Part shown: one piece after another, positions 54,725-64,000 of the stretch
How the letters are laid out: every line of letters begins with the position of its first letter
Numbering within the stretch: position 1 is the stretch's first letter
NCBI GenBank assembly: GCA_963729075.1
Contig: CAVSMU010000012.1
Location: forward strand, 1-64,000
DNA from: WHSW01 sp963729075
GTDB taxonomy: Bacteria > Actinomycetota > Thermoleophilia > Solirubrobacterales > 70-9
Length of the DNA stretch: 64,000 bases
Direction of reading: 5' to 3'
Notes under the pieces: model-generated
What the model saw: the letters and a program-made list of their open reading frames with translations, nothing else
The model's database searches: none
Told to the model about the DNA's origin: nothing
Position numbers and translations under genes: made by a program

Positions 54725-55551
54725 CCGATCCCCTCGTTGCCCGTATCGCCGCGCGACAGCACGGAGTGACCCACATTTCGCAGCTTCTGGGCGCTGGTCT
54801 GACGCGACACGGCGTGACGCGGCGTCTGAGCGCCGGCCGCCTGCACCGCGTCCACCGAGGCGTCTACGCGGTCGGGCACAGGGGACTGAGCAGCCGAGGT
54901 CGCTGGAAGGCGGCGACGCTCGCGCTGGGCCCAGCGGCCGTCCTCAGCCATCGCAGCGCAGCGGAGCTCTGGGGCATGCTCAAGGAGAGAGGTGGCCTCC
55001 CCCACGTGACCGTTCCCGGCGCCGGAGACCGGCCACGCCGCAGGGGGCTCACGGCCCACCGTTCGTCAACCCTGACCAGGGCCGAGACGACGCTCCGCGA
55101 CGGAATCCCGGTCACGACACCCGCCCGGACTCTCGCTGACCTGTCGCGTACCACGCCGGCCGCGCTCGTCCGCAAGGCCCGGCGCGAGGCCGAGTATCTG
55201 CGGCTGCCGCTGGCGGACAGCGATCGCGGCGATGGCACCGCGAGTGGCCTCGAGCACGCCTTCCTTCGCCTTTGTCGGCGCCATCGACTGCCGGAGCCGG
55301 AGGTGAACGTCCCGCTCGACCCGTACACGGTCGACTTCCTCTGGCGCCGGCAGAGGCTCGTGGTCGAGCTCGATGGCTACCGCGCGCACAGCGGCTGGCA
55401 GGCCTTTCAGAACGATCACGTGCGTGACACCCGGCTCGCCGAACGGCGCTATTACGTGCAGCGGTTCAGCGACTGGCAGATCGACAGTGAGCCGGACGCC
55501 GTGATCCGGACGCTGCGTGGGCTGATCGACCGTCTCACGCCCGCCCGCTAG
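54703..55551 (+). CDS. AbiEi-type wHTH + DUF559 (Vsr-like) protein, intact
   Basis: A 282-aa two-domain protein. Residues about 1-100 are an AbiEi-like winged helix (RIAARQHGVTHISQLLGAGL, GRLHRVHRGVYAVGHRGL, LSHRSAAELWGML) that in type IV toxin-antitoxin systems binds DNA. Residues about 190-282 are DUF559, a Vsr/restriction-endonuclease-like fold: RLPEPEVNVPLDPYTVDFLW, RRQRLVVELDGYRAHSGWQA, RLAERRYYVQRFSDWQIDSE. The likely active residues D (DFLW) and E..D (VELDGY) are present. No toxin gene is adjacent. It is wedged between mazG and eno, where other actinobacteria have none. Function unknown. Confidence 0.85.
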   Translation: MRDKPRGADPLVARIAARQHGVTHISQLLGAGLTRHGVTRRLSAGRLHRVHRGVYAVGHRGLSSRGRWKAATLALGPAAVLSHRSAAELWGMLKERGGLPHVTVPGAGDRPRRRGLTAHRSSTLTRAETTLRDGIPVTTPARTLADLSRTTPAALVRKARREAEYLRLPLADSDRGDGTASGLEHAFLRLCRRHRLPEPEVNVPLDPYTVDFLWRRQRLVVELDGYRAHSGWQAFQNDHVRDTRLAERRYYVQRFSDWQIDSEPDAVIRTLRGLIDRLTPAR

Positions 55552-55565
55552 CCTCCCGCTCCGCG

Positions 55566-56876
<1,311 letters not shown>

Positions 56877-56922
56877 GCCGGCCGCGGAAGGTTCGCGCGC
56901 CCGCGCGCCGAACCCATACGCG

Positions 56923-57285
56923 ATGAGCACACGCGCCCAGGCAGCCCGCTCCGGCGGCTACCGGATGCGCACCGCCCCGCGGGCGCGCGGGCGCGGCCGA
57001 TCCGCGAGCCGGATCCACTGGGACAAGGTCGGGCGGGTGGCGCTCGTGCTGGTGCTCGCCGCCGTCCTGATCTCTTACGTGAGCCCCGCGATCAACTTCC
57101 TCGACGCCTGGCGCGACTCGCGCTCCGAGCACACCAGCCTCGGCGAGCTGCGCGAGGAGAACGCAAAGTTGCACCAGCGGATCACGGCGCTCGAGGGCGA
57201 CGACGCCGCCGAACGGGGCGCTCGCAAGGCCGGCATGGTGGCCGAGGGCGAGGCGTCCTACGTGATCCGCGGCCTCGGGCGCTAG
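56923..57285 (+). CDS. FtsB/DivIC family septum formation initiator
   Basis: A 120-aa bitopic division protein. A basic, Arg-rich cytoplasmic head (about 1-35) is followed by a membrane helix (VALVLVLAAVLISYVSPAIN) and an extracellular coiled coil (SEHTSLGELREENAKLHQRI), then EGEASYVIRGLGR, the C-terminal conserved strand. In actinobacteria this gene follows eno. It bridges FtsL and FtsQ in the divisome. The Arg-rich head is longer than in E. coli FtsB, as usual in high-GC Gram-positives. Confidence 0.88.
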   Translation: MSTRAQAARSGGYRMRTAPRARGRGRSASRIHWDKVGRVALVLVLAAVLISYVSPAINFLDAWRDSRSEHTSLGELREENAKLHQRITALEGDDAAERGARKAGMVAEGEASYVIRGLGR

Positions 57286-57367
57286 ACGGCCGACCCGGCG
57301 ACGGCATGCGGCCCGATCCGCGTGCGGCCGGCCGGCGAACGCGGCGGGGCGCCGCGGCGGGCGGCGC

Positions 57368-59623
57368 ATGACCGCGGCGTTCACGATCGCCCCGGCCTCC
57401 GAGCGCACGCTCGACTTCGGCGCCTACCTGATCGGCACCCTGGTTCTGGCGATGATGCTGGGGGCGGTTGCACTTGCGGCCTGGCGGGTTCGGGCCACGA
57501 TCCTCCCCGGGTGGCGCGGCGCCCCGGCGCGCCTGGTCGAGGCGGTGCTCGGGATCGCGGCGCTGATCTGGCTCGCAGAGGTTCTGGGGACGTTCGGGGC
57601 CTACGGCGAGGTGACGATGCTCATCGCCTGCGTGGCGCTCGCCGGGGTCAGCCTGCTCGTTTGCGGGCGCGTCGACGCGCGCCGGGGCGCGGGCGCCGCC
57701 CCCACGCCGCCCGCGCCGCCGGCGGCACGCGTGGCGATCTGGCTCGCCGCCGCGGCGTGCGCTGCGGTCGCCGCCGCCTGGATGGTGCCGACGCTCGGAA
57801 GCCTCGCCGGGGGCATGGACCGCGCCGACACCCTCTGGTACCACATGCCGCAGGCGGTCCGGTTCGCGGACGGCGGCGACCTCACCGTCATCGACTACTT
57901 CGACCCGATCTTCTTCGCCTCCTACTACCCGGCGAACTCGGAGGTCCTGCACTCGGTCCCGCTGCTCGCCTACGACCGCGACATCCTCTCGCCGCTGCTC
58001 AACCTCGGCTTCCTCACGCTCGGCCTGCTGGCCGCGTACTGCATCGGCCGCCCCTACGGCCTGGGCCCGCAGAGCCTGATCGGCGGCGCGATCGCCCTCG
58101 GGGCTCAGATGCTGATCGAGTTCCAGGCGGGGGAGGCGCTCAACGACATCGTCGGCGTCGCGTTCGTGCTGTGCGCGGTGGCGGTTCTGGTCAATGAGTG
58201 GGCGGCCCGAGGGGGCAGTTGGCGCATTAGTCGTCGATCCGACGAACAAGGCGCCAATCCCGGTCTGGGCGCGGCTGCGTTAGCCGTCGCCGGCATATCA
58301 GCCGGCCTCGCAGCGGGCACGAAGCTCTCCTTCCTCGCCCCCGTACTCGCCCTGTTCGTCGGCGTCACCGTGATCGCCGGGCGTGGCAACCGCCTTCGCG
58401 CCGCCGCCTGGTTCGCCATCCCCGCCTTCGCCGCGGGCGGCTACTGGTACGTGCGCAACCTGATCGCGGTCGGCAACCCGATCCCCTTCACGGGCTTCGG
58501 CCCGCTCGGGCTGCCGGCGCCCGAGCGCGGCTTCGAGCTTCGCCCCGGCCACTCGGTCGCGCACTACTGGAACGACACGGGCGTCTGGTCGGATTGGTTC
58601 TTTCCCGCGCTCGACCAATCGTTCGGCTTTCTCTGGCCGCTGACGATCGCCGCCTTCCTGGGTGCCGGCCTGTACGCCGTCTGGCGCGGCTCCGAGCCGC
58701 TGGTGCGGATGCTCGGGGCGGTCGTGCTGTTCACGGCGGTCGCCTACGTCTTCACCCCGCTTACCGCCGCGGGCGAGGAGGGCATGCCGATCGCATTCGA
58801 GTGGAACGTGCGCTACATCGCCCCGGCGGCCGCCGTCGGTCTGGCGCTGCTGCCCTGCCTGCCGATCGCGCGCGCGAGCGAGCGAGCACGCCGCATGACC
58901 CTGGCCGGCCTCTGCGTCCTGTTCGCCGCGACGATCGTCTCGCTGGTCCAGTGGCAGCAGGGTCACGTGAAGGGCGCGGTTGCGGCAGGCGTCGGCGTCC
59001 TGGTCGGCTTCGCGCTGATCCGGTGGCTGCTCGACCGCGACCTGCTCGGGCCCCGAGCCCCGCGCGCCTGGGCCGCCGGGCTCGCAGGGGCCGTGACGCT
59101 CGCCGTGCTCGCGGCCGGCTGGTGGGAGCAGAACCACTACCTCGAGCGCCGCTACGAGAACCTGAGCCCGCAGCTGCGGCTCGCGGACGCGGCGCGCTGG
59201 GCACGCGACCTGCGCGACGCGAAGGTCGCCGTCGGCGGCGTTCGCGGCGTCTTCAACCAGTACGCGTTCTACGGCACCGACCTCTCGAACGAGGTCCAGT
59301 GGCTGGGGGAGGAGGGCCCCGACGGCGCCTTCCTTCGGATCCCCGACTGCGCCGGCTGGCGCCAGGCGCTCGCCGACGGCGGCTATACCCACGTGGTCAC
59401 GACCTACGACCCGTTCCTGCCCGGGCAGCTGACGGACACCAAGGAGGGCCTGTGGACGCGCAGCGACCCGGCCTCGCGTCAGATCCTGCGCGACGGCCCG
59501 GTGAGCGTGTTCGAGCTCGACGGGCCGCCCGACCCGGCGGCCTGCGGCGACCTGCCGGACCTCAGCCCGGCGGAGCTCAACGGCGACTCGGTCAACGACG
59601 ATCCGACGGCCAACCAACCCTGA
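57368..59623 (+). CDS. Large polytopic membrane protein, GT-C glycosyltransferase-like
   Basis: About 751 aa with roughly 13 membrane helices and an extracellular C-terminal part. The loop ADTLWYHMPQAVRFADGGDL and FFASYYPANSEVLHSVPLLA has the acidic residue and aromatic pattern seen in the first loop of GT-C enzymes (PMT, GT39), which use polyprenyl-phosphate sugars. The C-terminal third (RYENLSPQLRLADAARWARD, VGGVRGVFNQYAFYGTDLSN) resembles the periplasmic domain of such proteins. An inverted repeat interrupts the middle cytoplasmic loop at 58219-58257. The glycosyltransferase role is inferred. It lies 8 bp before a second large membrane protein. Confidence 0.7.
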   Translation: MTAAFTIAPASERTLDFGAYLIGTLVLAMMLGAVALAAWRVRATILPGWRGAPARLVEAVLGIAALIWLAEVLGTFGAYGEVTMLIACVALAGVSLLVCGRVDARRGAGAAPTPPAPPAARVAIWLAAAACAAVAAAWMVPTLGSLAGGMDRADTLWYHMPQAVRFADGGDLTVIDYFDPIFFASYYPANSEVLHSVPLLAYDRDILSPLLNLGFLTLGLLAAYCIGRPYGLGPQSLIGGAIALGAQMLIEFQAGEALNDIVGVAFVLCAVAVLVNEWAARGGSWRISRRSDEQGANPGLGAAALAVAGISAGLAAGTKLSFLAPVLALFVGVTVIAGRGNRLRAAAWFAIPAFAAGGYWYVRNLIAVGNPIPFTGFGPLGLPAPERGFELRPGHSVAHYWNDTGVWSDWFFPALDQSFGFLWPLTIAAFLGAGLYAVWRGSEPLVRMLGAVVLFTAVAYVFTPLTAAGEEGMPIAFEWNVRYIAPAAAVGLALLPCLPIARASERARRMTLAGLCVLFAATIVSLVQWQQGHVKGAVAAGVGVLVGFALIRWLLDRDLLGPRAPRAWAAGLAGAVTLAVLAAGWWEQNHYLERRYENLSPQLRLADAARWARDLRDAKVAVGGVRGVFNQYAFYGTDLSNEVQWLGEEGPDGAFLRIPDCAGWRQALADGGYTHVVTTYDPFLPGQLTDTKEGLWTRSDPASRQILRDGPVSVFELDGPPDPAACGDLPDLSPAELNGDSVNDDPTANQP
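58219..58257. repeat. Nested palindrome inside the GT-C-like gene
   Basis: TTGGCGC (58219-58225) pairs with GCGCCAA (58251-58257), and inside it TCGTCG (58231-58236) pairs with CGACGA (58240-58245). The translated segment (GGSWRISRRSDEQGAN) is in a predicted cytoplasmic loop and has less G+C than its flanks. Confidence 0.75.
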
Positions 59624-59630
59624 ACCGGCC

Positions 59631-61994
59631 GTGCTCGAGATCTACGCATCGACCGTCCTCATCCTCGCCGCCTCGCTGCTGATCGGCCGCGCGATCCTCC
59701 TGCAGCTCGGCCGGGGCCAACTCATGTGGCTCTCCGGCGCCACTGGCTTCGCGGCGCTGGTGGTGATCGCGCCGTTCCTCGTCCGCCTTCCCGGGCGAGC
59801 CACCACCGCGGCGATCGTCGTCGGGGTCCTCTGCGTGCTCGCCGCGGTCGCGATCGCGCGCGACGCGCGCGAGCGCTCGACCCGGCACGAATGGCTGCTC
59901 GGTGTCGCGGCGGCGGCGATCGTCGTCTGCCTCGCGACGCTCCCGTTCCTGTTCAACGACCGGATAGGCGTCCTCGGCGAGGGGATCTACACAAACGACC
60001 ACGCGGCCCAGCTGTACTGGGCCGACTGGCTTCAGAACGGGGTCGGCCCGGAGCCGAACGCGGTCCAGTTCGGCTATCCGATCGGCCCGCAGGCCGTGGC
60101 GGTGATCGCGGGCGAGGTCACCGGCAGCTCGCTGGTCAGCGCCTTCAACGGGCTCCTGCTGGCGATCCCGGCGCTGACCGCGCTCACGGCGCTCGGCGCG
60201 CTCGCGGAGCTGCCGCCGCTGCGCCGGATCGCGGTGGCCGCGATCTGCGGCCTGCCCTTCCTCGCGGCCTCGTTCCTCGCCCAGAGCGCGTTCAAGGAGA
60301 CCGCGATGGGGCTCTTCGTGCTCGCCTTCGCCCTCGCGATGGCCGCGGCGAGCGGCGAGGGCGCCGGCCGCCGCGAGCGGGCGCCCTGGATCGTCGTGAT
60401 CGGCGTCGGCGTCCTGCTCGCCGCCGCCAGCGTGTTCACCTTCTCGCTCCCGGGGCTCGCCTGGTTCGCGATCGCGGTGCCCCTGTGGCTCGTCATCGAG
60501 GGGCTGGCCGGGCGCAGCCCCGTGGACTGGCGCGCGGTTGGCGACACGGTCGCCCGCCACCGCATCGCGACCGCGATCGGCGCCGTGGTGGTGGTCGCGA
60601 TCATCGCGGTCGCGATCGGGCCCGCGGTCGGTTTCGTCGAGAAGATCGACGATGTGCAGGCGTCGGCGGGCCGGCTGAGCTCGCCGGTCTTCCCCGGCGA
60701 GGCGCTCGGGATCTGGCCCGAGGGCGACTTCAGGATCGTCCGCACCGAGGTCACGGGGGCGCTGGCCGCGGTCGCGCTCGGCACGCTCGCGGTCGGCTTC
60801 GGCGTCCTCGCGCTCGTCCGCCGGCGCCAGTTCGCGCTCTTGGCGATGCTCGTCACGGGCGGGATCGTCTACGTCGGCGCCCGCGTGTTCGGCGAGATCC
60901 ACGTCGAGGCCAAGGCGCTCGCCGTGATCGCGCCGCTCGCGCTGCTGGTCGGGCTGCGCCCCCTGCTCGCCCCGGGGGCCGGCGACGAGCCTCGGGCGGC
61001 GACGATCGCCCGCTACGTCTTCGGGGCGATCGTCCTCGTCGCCGCCACCGCCTCGACGCTGCTCGCGCTGCGCGCCGCCCCGGTGGGCTTCGACGACCGC
61101 CAGGCCGGGCTCGAAACGCTTGCCGAGCGGATCGAGGGCGAGACGGTGGTCTTCCTCGGCGTCGACCGCTTCTCGGGCCACTACCTGCGCGAGACCCTGA
61201 TGCGCGCCCCGGCCGGCTATGTGCCCGAGGAGATCGACTCGCGCCCCGAGAAGGTCTGGCAGCAGGGCCTTGCCGCCGACTTCGACACGGTCGAGCCGGC
61301 GAAGCTCGACCGGTTCAAGTACGCGATCACCACCGACGCGGCCTTCGCGTCGACGCCGCCGCCGAACTTCGAGCCGGTCGTCAGCTCCGGCGACTACGTG
61401 CTGTGGGAGCGGACCGGCGACACCCCTCGCAGCCGGGTCCTCGACGACGAGGGCGGCGATTCCGGCGCGATCCTCGACTGCGACGAGCTCGCCCTGCGCC
61501 GCCCCGGCACCGCGGTCGTGCTCGGGCTGCCGGCCGTGGCCCGCTACAACGAATGGGACCTTCCCCCGCTCGCCGAGCCGGCCACAGGGGGCCAGGAACT
61601 CGCGTTCGCGGCCCCCGGCGAGGCGACGGTCGAGCTCACGCTGCCCGAGTCCGGGAAGCACGAGCTGTCGGTCCAGTACCACTCCCAGGTTCCGCTCGAG
61701 GTCCTGGTCGACGGCGAGCCGGTCGGCGAGCTGCCGCCGTCGCTGGAGGGCATGTACATCAGTGGTGCGGGCCGGGGCGCCTTCTGGCCCGCCGGGGAGT
61801 TCGAGGGATCGGGATCGGCTACCGTGACCGTCCGCGCGGCCGAGCCCACGGGCCTGCAGGATGCGCTCGGGGTCGAGCGCCGGGTCTGGCTCGGCGACGT
61901 CGCCGCGACGCCGGCCGCGGACCCGCGCATCGGGCCGATCGAGGACGCGTGCGGGGACTACGTCGACCACTTCTCCCTCGAGCGCAACCGATGA
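59631..61994 (+). CDS. Large polytopic membrane protein with extracellular C-terminal beta domain
   Basis: GTG at 59631 starts a 787-aa protein with about 12 helices in the first 470 residues (IYASTVLILAASLLIGRAIL onwards). The first big loop has IYTNDHAAQLYWADWLQNGV, again an acidic/aromatic GT-C-like loop, and FGYPIGPQAVAVIAGEVTGS. The C-terminal 250 residues lie outside: a mixed domain (LETLAERIEGETVVFLGVDR) and a beta-sandwich (VELTLPESGKHELSVQYHSQ, EVLVDGEPVGELPPSLEGMY) like a carbohydrate-binding module. It may be a glycosyltransferase or a flippase-like partner. The stop overlaps the first sulfotransferase start. Confidence 0.7.
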   Translation: MLEIYASTVLILAASLLIGRAILLQLGRGQLMWLSGATGFAALVVIAPFLVRLPGRATTAAIVVGVLCVLAAVAIARDARERSTRHEWLLGVAAAAIVVCLATLPFLFNDRIGVLGEGIYTNDHAAQLYWADWLQNGVGPEPNAVQFGYPIGPQAVAVIAGEVTGSSLVSAFNGLLLAIPALTALTALGALAELPPLRRIAVAAICGLPFLAASFLAQSAFKETAMGLFVLAFALAMAAASGEGAGRRERAPWIVVIGVGVLLAAASVFTFSLPGLAWFAIAVPLWLVIEGLAGRSPVDWRAVGDTVARHRIATAIGAVVVVAIIAVAIGPAVGFVEKIDDVQASAGRLSSPVFPGEALGIWPEGDFRIVRTEVTGALAAVALGTLAVGFGVLALVRRRQFALLAMLVTGGIVYVGARVFGEIHVEAKALAVIAPLALLVGLRPLLAPGAGDEPRAATIARYVFGAIVLVAATASTLLALRAAPVGFDDRQAGLETLAERIEGETVVFLGVDRFSGHYLRETLMRAPAGYVPEEIDSRPEKVWQQGLAADFDTVEPAKLDRFKYAITTDAAFASTPPPNFEPVVSSGDYVLWERTGDTPRSRVLDDEGGDSGAILDCDELALRRPGTAVVLGLPAVARYNEWDLPPLAEPATGGQELAFAAPGEATVELTLPESGKHELSVQYHSQVPLEVLVDGEPVGELPPSLEGMYISGAGRGAFWPAGEFEGSGSATVTVRAAEPTGLQDALGVERRVWLGDVAATPAADPRIGPIEDACGDYVDHFSLERNR

Positions 61995-63007
61995 GCCCTC
62001 AAACACCCGAACAGCGAAAGCCGCCGGTGCTCGGCGGCGAGCAGATCGAGCGCGCCCCCGGGATCGCCCCGATCACCTTCGTCGGCGGCACCGGACGCAG
62101 CGGCACGCACGTGCTCGCCCAGGTGCTCTCGCGCAACCGCCGCATCGCCCTGATCCCGGTCGAGGTCCGCTTTCACACCGACCCCGACGGCTTTCCGGGG
62201 CTGCTCTCGGGCGAGGTCACCCTGGAGCGCTTCGTCCGGCGGATGCGAGGCTTCTGGTGGCGCGGCTTCCAGCGCACGCGCATGCGGGGGATGTACCGGT
62301 TCGTGGACGCCGACCGCTACCGCGCGGCGCTGGACCGGTTCCAGGAGTCGTTCCCCGACGATCAGGAGGCAGCCTGCCGGCAGCTCTTCTACGACCTGCT
62401 CTGGTTTCGCACCGAGGAGCGCGAGGAGGGCGAAGCGCTCGTCGAGCAGAGCTGCGACACGGTCGCCGAGGCCGAGACGCTGGTGCGGCTCTTCCCCGAG
62501 GCGCGGTTCATCCACGTCGTTCGCGACGGCCGCGACGCGTCCGCCTCGCGGGTCGCGCAGACACGCGGCCTCTTCCGCCCGCGAACCCGCGCGCAGGGGA
62601 TCGAGTGGTGGTGGGAGCGGATGGACGCGATCGAGCGCGGCGCCAACGCGGTCCCGCCGGATCGCCTGCTGACCATGAGCCTCGACGAGCTGGTGCTGGT
62701 CAAGGGCGGGCGGTTCGCCCTGCGCCCGATGTTCCGCTTCCTCGGCGGCCAGGTGACCCGCGGGGCGCGCCGCTACCTGCGCAACCACATGAGCGCCGAG
62801 CTTGCCAACACGCAGCGCTGGCGCCGCGGCGTGTCGACGCGGCGAGCCGAACGGATCGACGCGCTCTACCGCGAGGCGCTCGAGCGGCTCGAGTCCTCCG
62901 GCGCCCGCTCGGCGCCCCTGCTTCGCCGCACCTACGAGCGCGCCCGCGACCCCGCGGCCCGCGATCTCGCGCCGTTGGTCTATGTCTACGATCGAGGGTC
63001 GCAGTGA
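61991..63007 (+). CDS. P-loop sulfotransferase family protein (copy 1)
   Basis: A 338-aa PAPS-dependent sulfotransferase. APITFVGGTGRSGTHVLAQV is the 5'-phosphosulfate loop; EARFIHVVRDGRDASASRVA the 3'-phosphate-binding strand with conserved Arg and Ser; LLTMSLDELVLVKGG and FLGGQ follow. WWRGFQRTRMRGMYRFVD is the substrate-facing part. ATG at 61991 overlaps the previous stop (ATGA) and its own stop overlaps the next start. With the membrane proteins before it, it may sulfate a cell-surface glycan or lipid; that is an inference. Confidence 0.88.
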   Translation: MSPQTPEQRKPPVLGGEQIERAPGIAPITFVGGTGRSGTHVLAQVLSRNRRIALIPVEVRFHTDPDGFPGLLSGEVTLERFVRRMRGFWWRGFQRTRMRGMYRFVDADRYRAALDRFQESFPDDQEAACRQLFYDLLWFRTEEREEGEALVEQSCDTVAEAETLVRLFPEARFIHVVRDGRDASASRVAQTRGLFRPRTRAQGIEWWWERMDAIERGANAVPPDRLLTMSLDELVLVKGGRFALRPMFRFLGGQVTRGARRYLRNHMSAELANTQRWRRGVSTRRAERIDALYREALERLESSGARSAPLLRRTYERARDPAARDLAPLVYVYDRGSQ

Positions 63008-63978
63008 GCGTGATGAGTGGCCCCTCCGACAGCCCCGCTGACCTCGTCTTCGTCGGCGGCACCGGGCGCAGCGGCACCCACATCCTCTCCTACCTGCTCG
63101 ACCGCCACTCCCGCTTTTTCGGGGTCCCGATCGAGTGCCGCTTCCACTGCAACCCGAAGGGGCTCGCCGACGTCGTCTGCGGCCGGACCGAGCCCGAGGA
63201 CTTCCTTCAGAAGCTGCGCGGGTACTGGTGGCACCGCGTGCGAGTCGGCGATCGCGCCTACGTGAAGGCGAAGTGGCGGGCGCTCGGGCGCGGGCAGGTG
63301 CGCGGTCTGCACACGATCGTCGACGTCGCGGACTTCAACGCGGCGGCCGATCGCTTCGAGAGCGCCTACGGCGAGGACCTGCTCGGCGCCTCGCGCACGC
63401 TCTTCTACGACCTGCTGGAACCGCTCGCCCAGCGCGCCGGCAAGCCCGCGCTCGTCGAGATGAGCTGCTTCACGATCGCGGCGGCCGACGGGCTCGCGCA
63501 GATCTTTCCCGAGGCGCGCTTCGTGCATTCGGTCCGCGACGGTCGCGACTCGGGCTCCTCGAAGGTCTCGCTGCGCCAGAAGCCGCACCACCCGACCGAC
63601 GTCACCTCGGGGATCGAGTTCTGGGCCGATCGCCTGCGCCAGGCGGAGCGGGGCGTTCGCGGCATGGACCCGGCCGACCGCGAGCGCCTGCGGGTGATCA
63701 GCCTCGACGAGCTCGTCTGGAGCGACCGCGAGGGCGCGTACGCGGAGCTCTGCGCCTTCCTCGGGATATCCGACGAGCCGGAGATGCGGAAGTTCTTCGA
63801 CACGGAGATGAACGCCGACGCGGCCAACCGCGAGCGCTGGCGCAAGGGCCTGACGGAGCCCGAGCAGGCCGAGATCGTGCGCCGCTACGAGGCGGAGCTC
63901 GATCGGCTCGAGGCCGAGGACTATCACTGCGCGCCGGTGCTGCGCCGCTCGTACGAGCGCGAGCGAGCACTGGCTTGA
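63004..63978 (+). CDS. P-loop sulfotransferase family protein (copy 2)
   Basis: A 324-aa paralog of the gene before it. DLVFVGGTGRSGTHILSYLL (5'-PSB loop), FGVPIECRFHCNPKGLADVV, EARFVHSVRDGRDSGSSKVS (3'-PB strand) and VISLDELVWSDREGAYAELC are shared. The regions between differ enough for a different acceptor. GTG at 63004 overlaps the preceding stop (GTGA); ATG at 63013 is an alternative. The stop overlaps the TTG of the next gene. Confidence 0.88.
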   Translation: MSVMSGPSDSPADLVFVGGTGRSGTHILSYLLDRHSRFFGVPIECRFHCNPKGLADVVCGRTEPEDFLQKLRGYWWHRVRVGDRAYVKAKWRALGRGQVRGLHTIVDVADFNAAADRFESAYGEDLLGASRTLFYDLLEPLAQRAGKPALVEMSCFTIAAADGLAQIFPEARFVHSVRDGRDSGSSKVSLRQKPHHPTDVTSGIEFWADRLRQAERGVRGMDPADRERLRVISLDELVWSDREGAYAELCAFLGISDEPEMRKFFDTEMNADAANRERWRKGLTEPEQAEIVRRYEAELDRLEAEDYHCAPVLRRSYERERALA

Positions 63979-64000
63979 GGATCCTCTTCACCACCTCCAA
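63975..64000 (+). CDS. Start of a probable glycosyltransferase, cut by the window edge
   Basis: TTG at 63975 overlaps the sulfotransferase stop and reads MRILFTTS, the usual opening beta strand of GT4/GT-B glycosyltransferases. Only eight codons are in view. Confidence 0.45.

Overview
The window is about 70% G+C and reads as the chromosome of a high-GC actinobacterium, most like the Thermoleophilia (Solirubrobacterales). The reasons are an actinobacterial gene order (rsmI, metG, tatD, ksgA, ispE, glmU, prs, rplY, pth, then mfd, mazG, eno, divIC, matching the Mycobacterium tuberculosis Rv1003-Rv1024 neighbourhood), many GTG starts, ATGA/GTGA overlaps, a six-gene MCE cluster, tandem SnoaL-like genes and AbiEi/DUF559-type proteins. 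The class is my inference; no marker was compared.

Region by region. 1-643: the end of a Gly/Pro-rich collagen-like repeat protein, duplicated in tandem and frame-broken. 700-2431 (minus): an LCP cell-wall ligase gene and a decayed methyltransferase. 2485-4264: ROK glucokinase and rsmI. 4469-13384: six consecutive MCE lipid-transport genes with no permease or ATPase beside them. 13517-15559: two paralogous secreted proteins and a lipoprotein, then a tandem pair of palindromes. 15752-20140: RemA-like regulator, metG, a 24-codon ORF, tatD, ksgA, ispE. 20148-23167: a DedA-PAP2 fusion, a small membrane protein with an apparent ATC start, a PucR regulator. 23208-24280: tRNA-Gln(TTG) followed directly by the wreck of an HNH endonuclease gene. 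24440-28174: VOC protein, SRPBCC protein, glmU, prs.

From the end of prs (28157) to 33049 lies a decayed accessory island. It is bounded by near-identical copies of the last 18 bp of prs and holds three to four tandem SnoaL genes, an AOC-barrel secreted protein, a broken phage-like gene, a STAS protein and an acetyltransferase, but no integrase. Next come a vanadium haloperoxidase-like protein, small exported proteins, GDPD, an MFS exporter, a UbiB-family kinase, a broken AbiEi/DUF559 gene, two arginase-family genes, rplY, pth (apparent CTG start), enoyl-CoA hydratase, acetyltransferase, a BASS transporter, a PLC-like membrane protein, then mfd, a SurA-like foldase, mazG, an intact AbiEi/DUF559 gene, eno and divIC. 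The window ends in a cell-surface locus: two large polytopic membrane proteins, two P-loop sulfotransferases and the first codons of a probable glycosyltransferase.

Two themes cut across the window. (1) Both AbiEi/DUF559 genes have their (predicted) start codon inside the loop of a long palindrome, and other palindromes lie between or within ordinary genes. (2) Single-base frame breaks occur in many genes, including conserved ones (mfd, tatD). Some are true decay, but the number raises the possibility of indel errors in the assembly.
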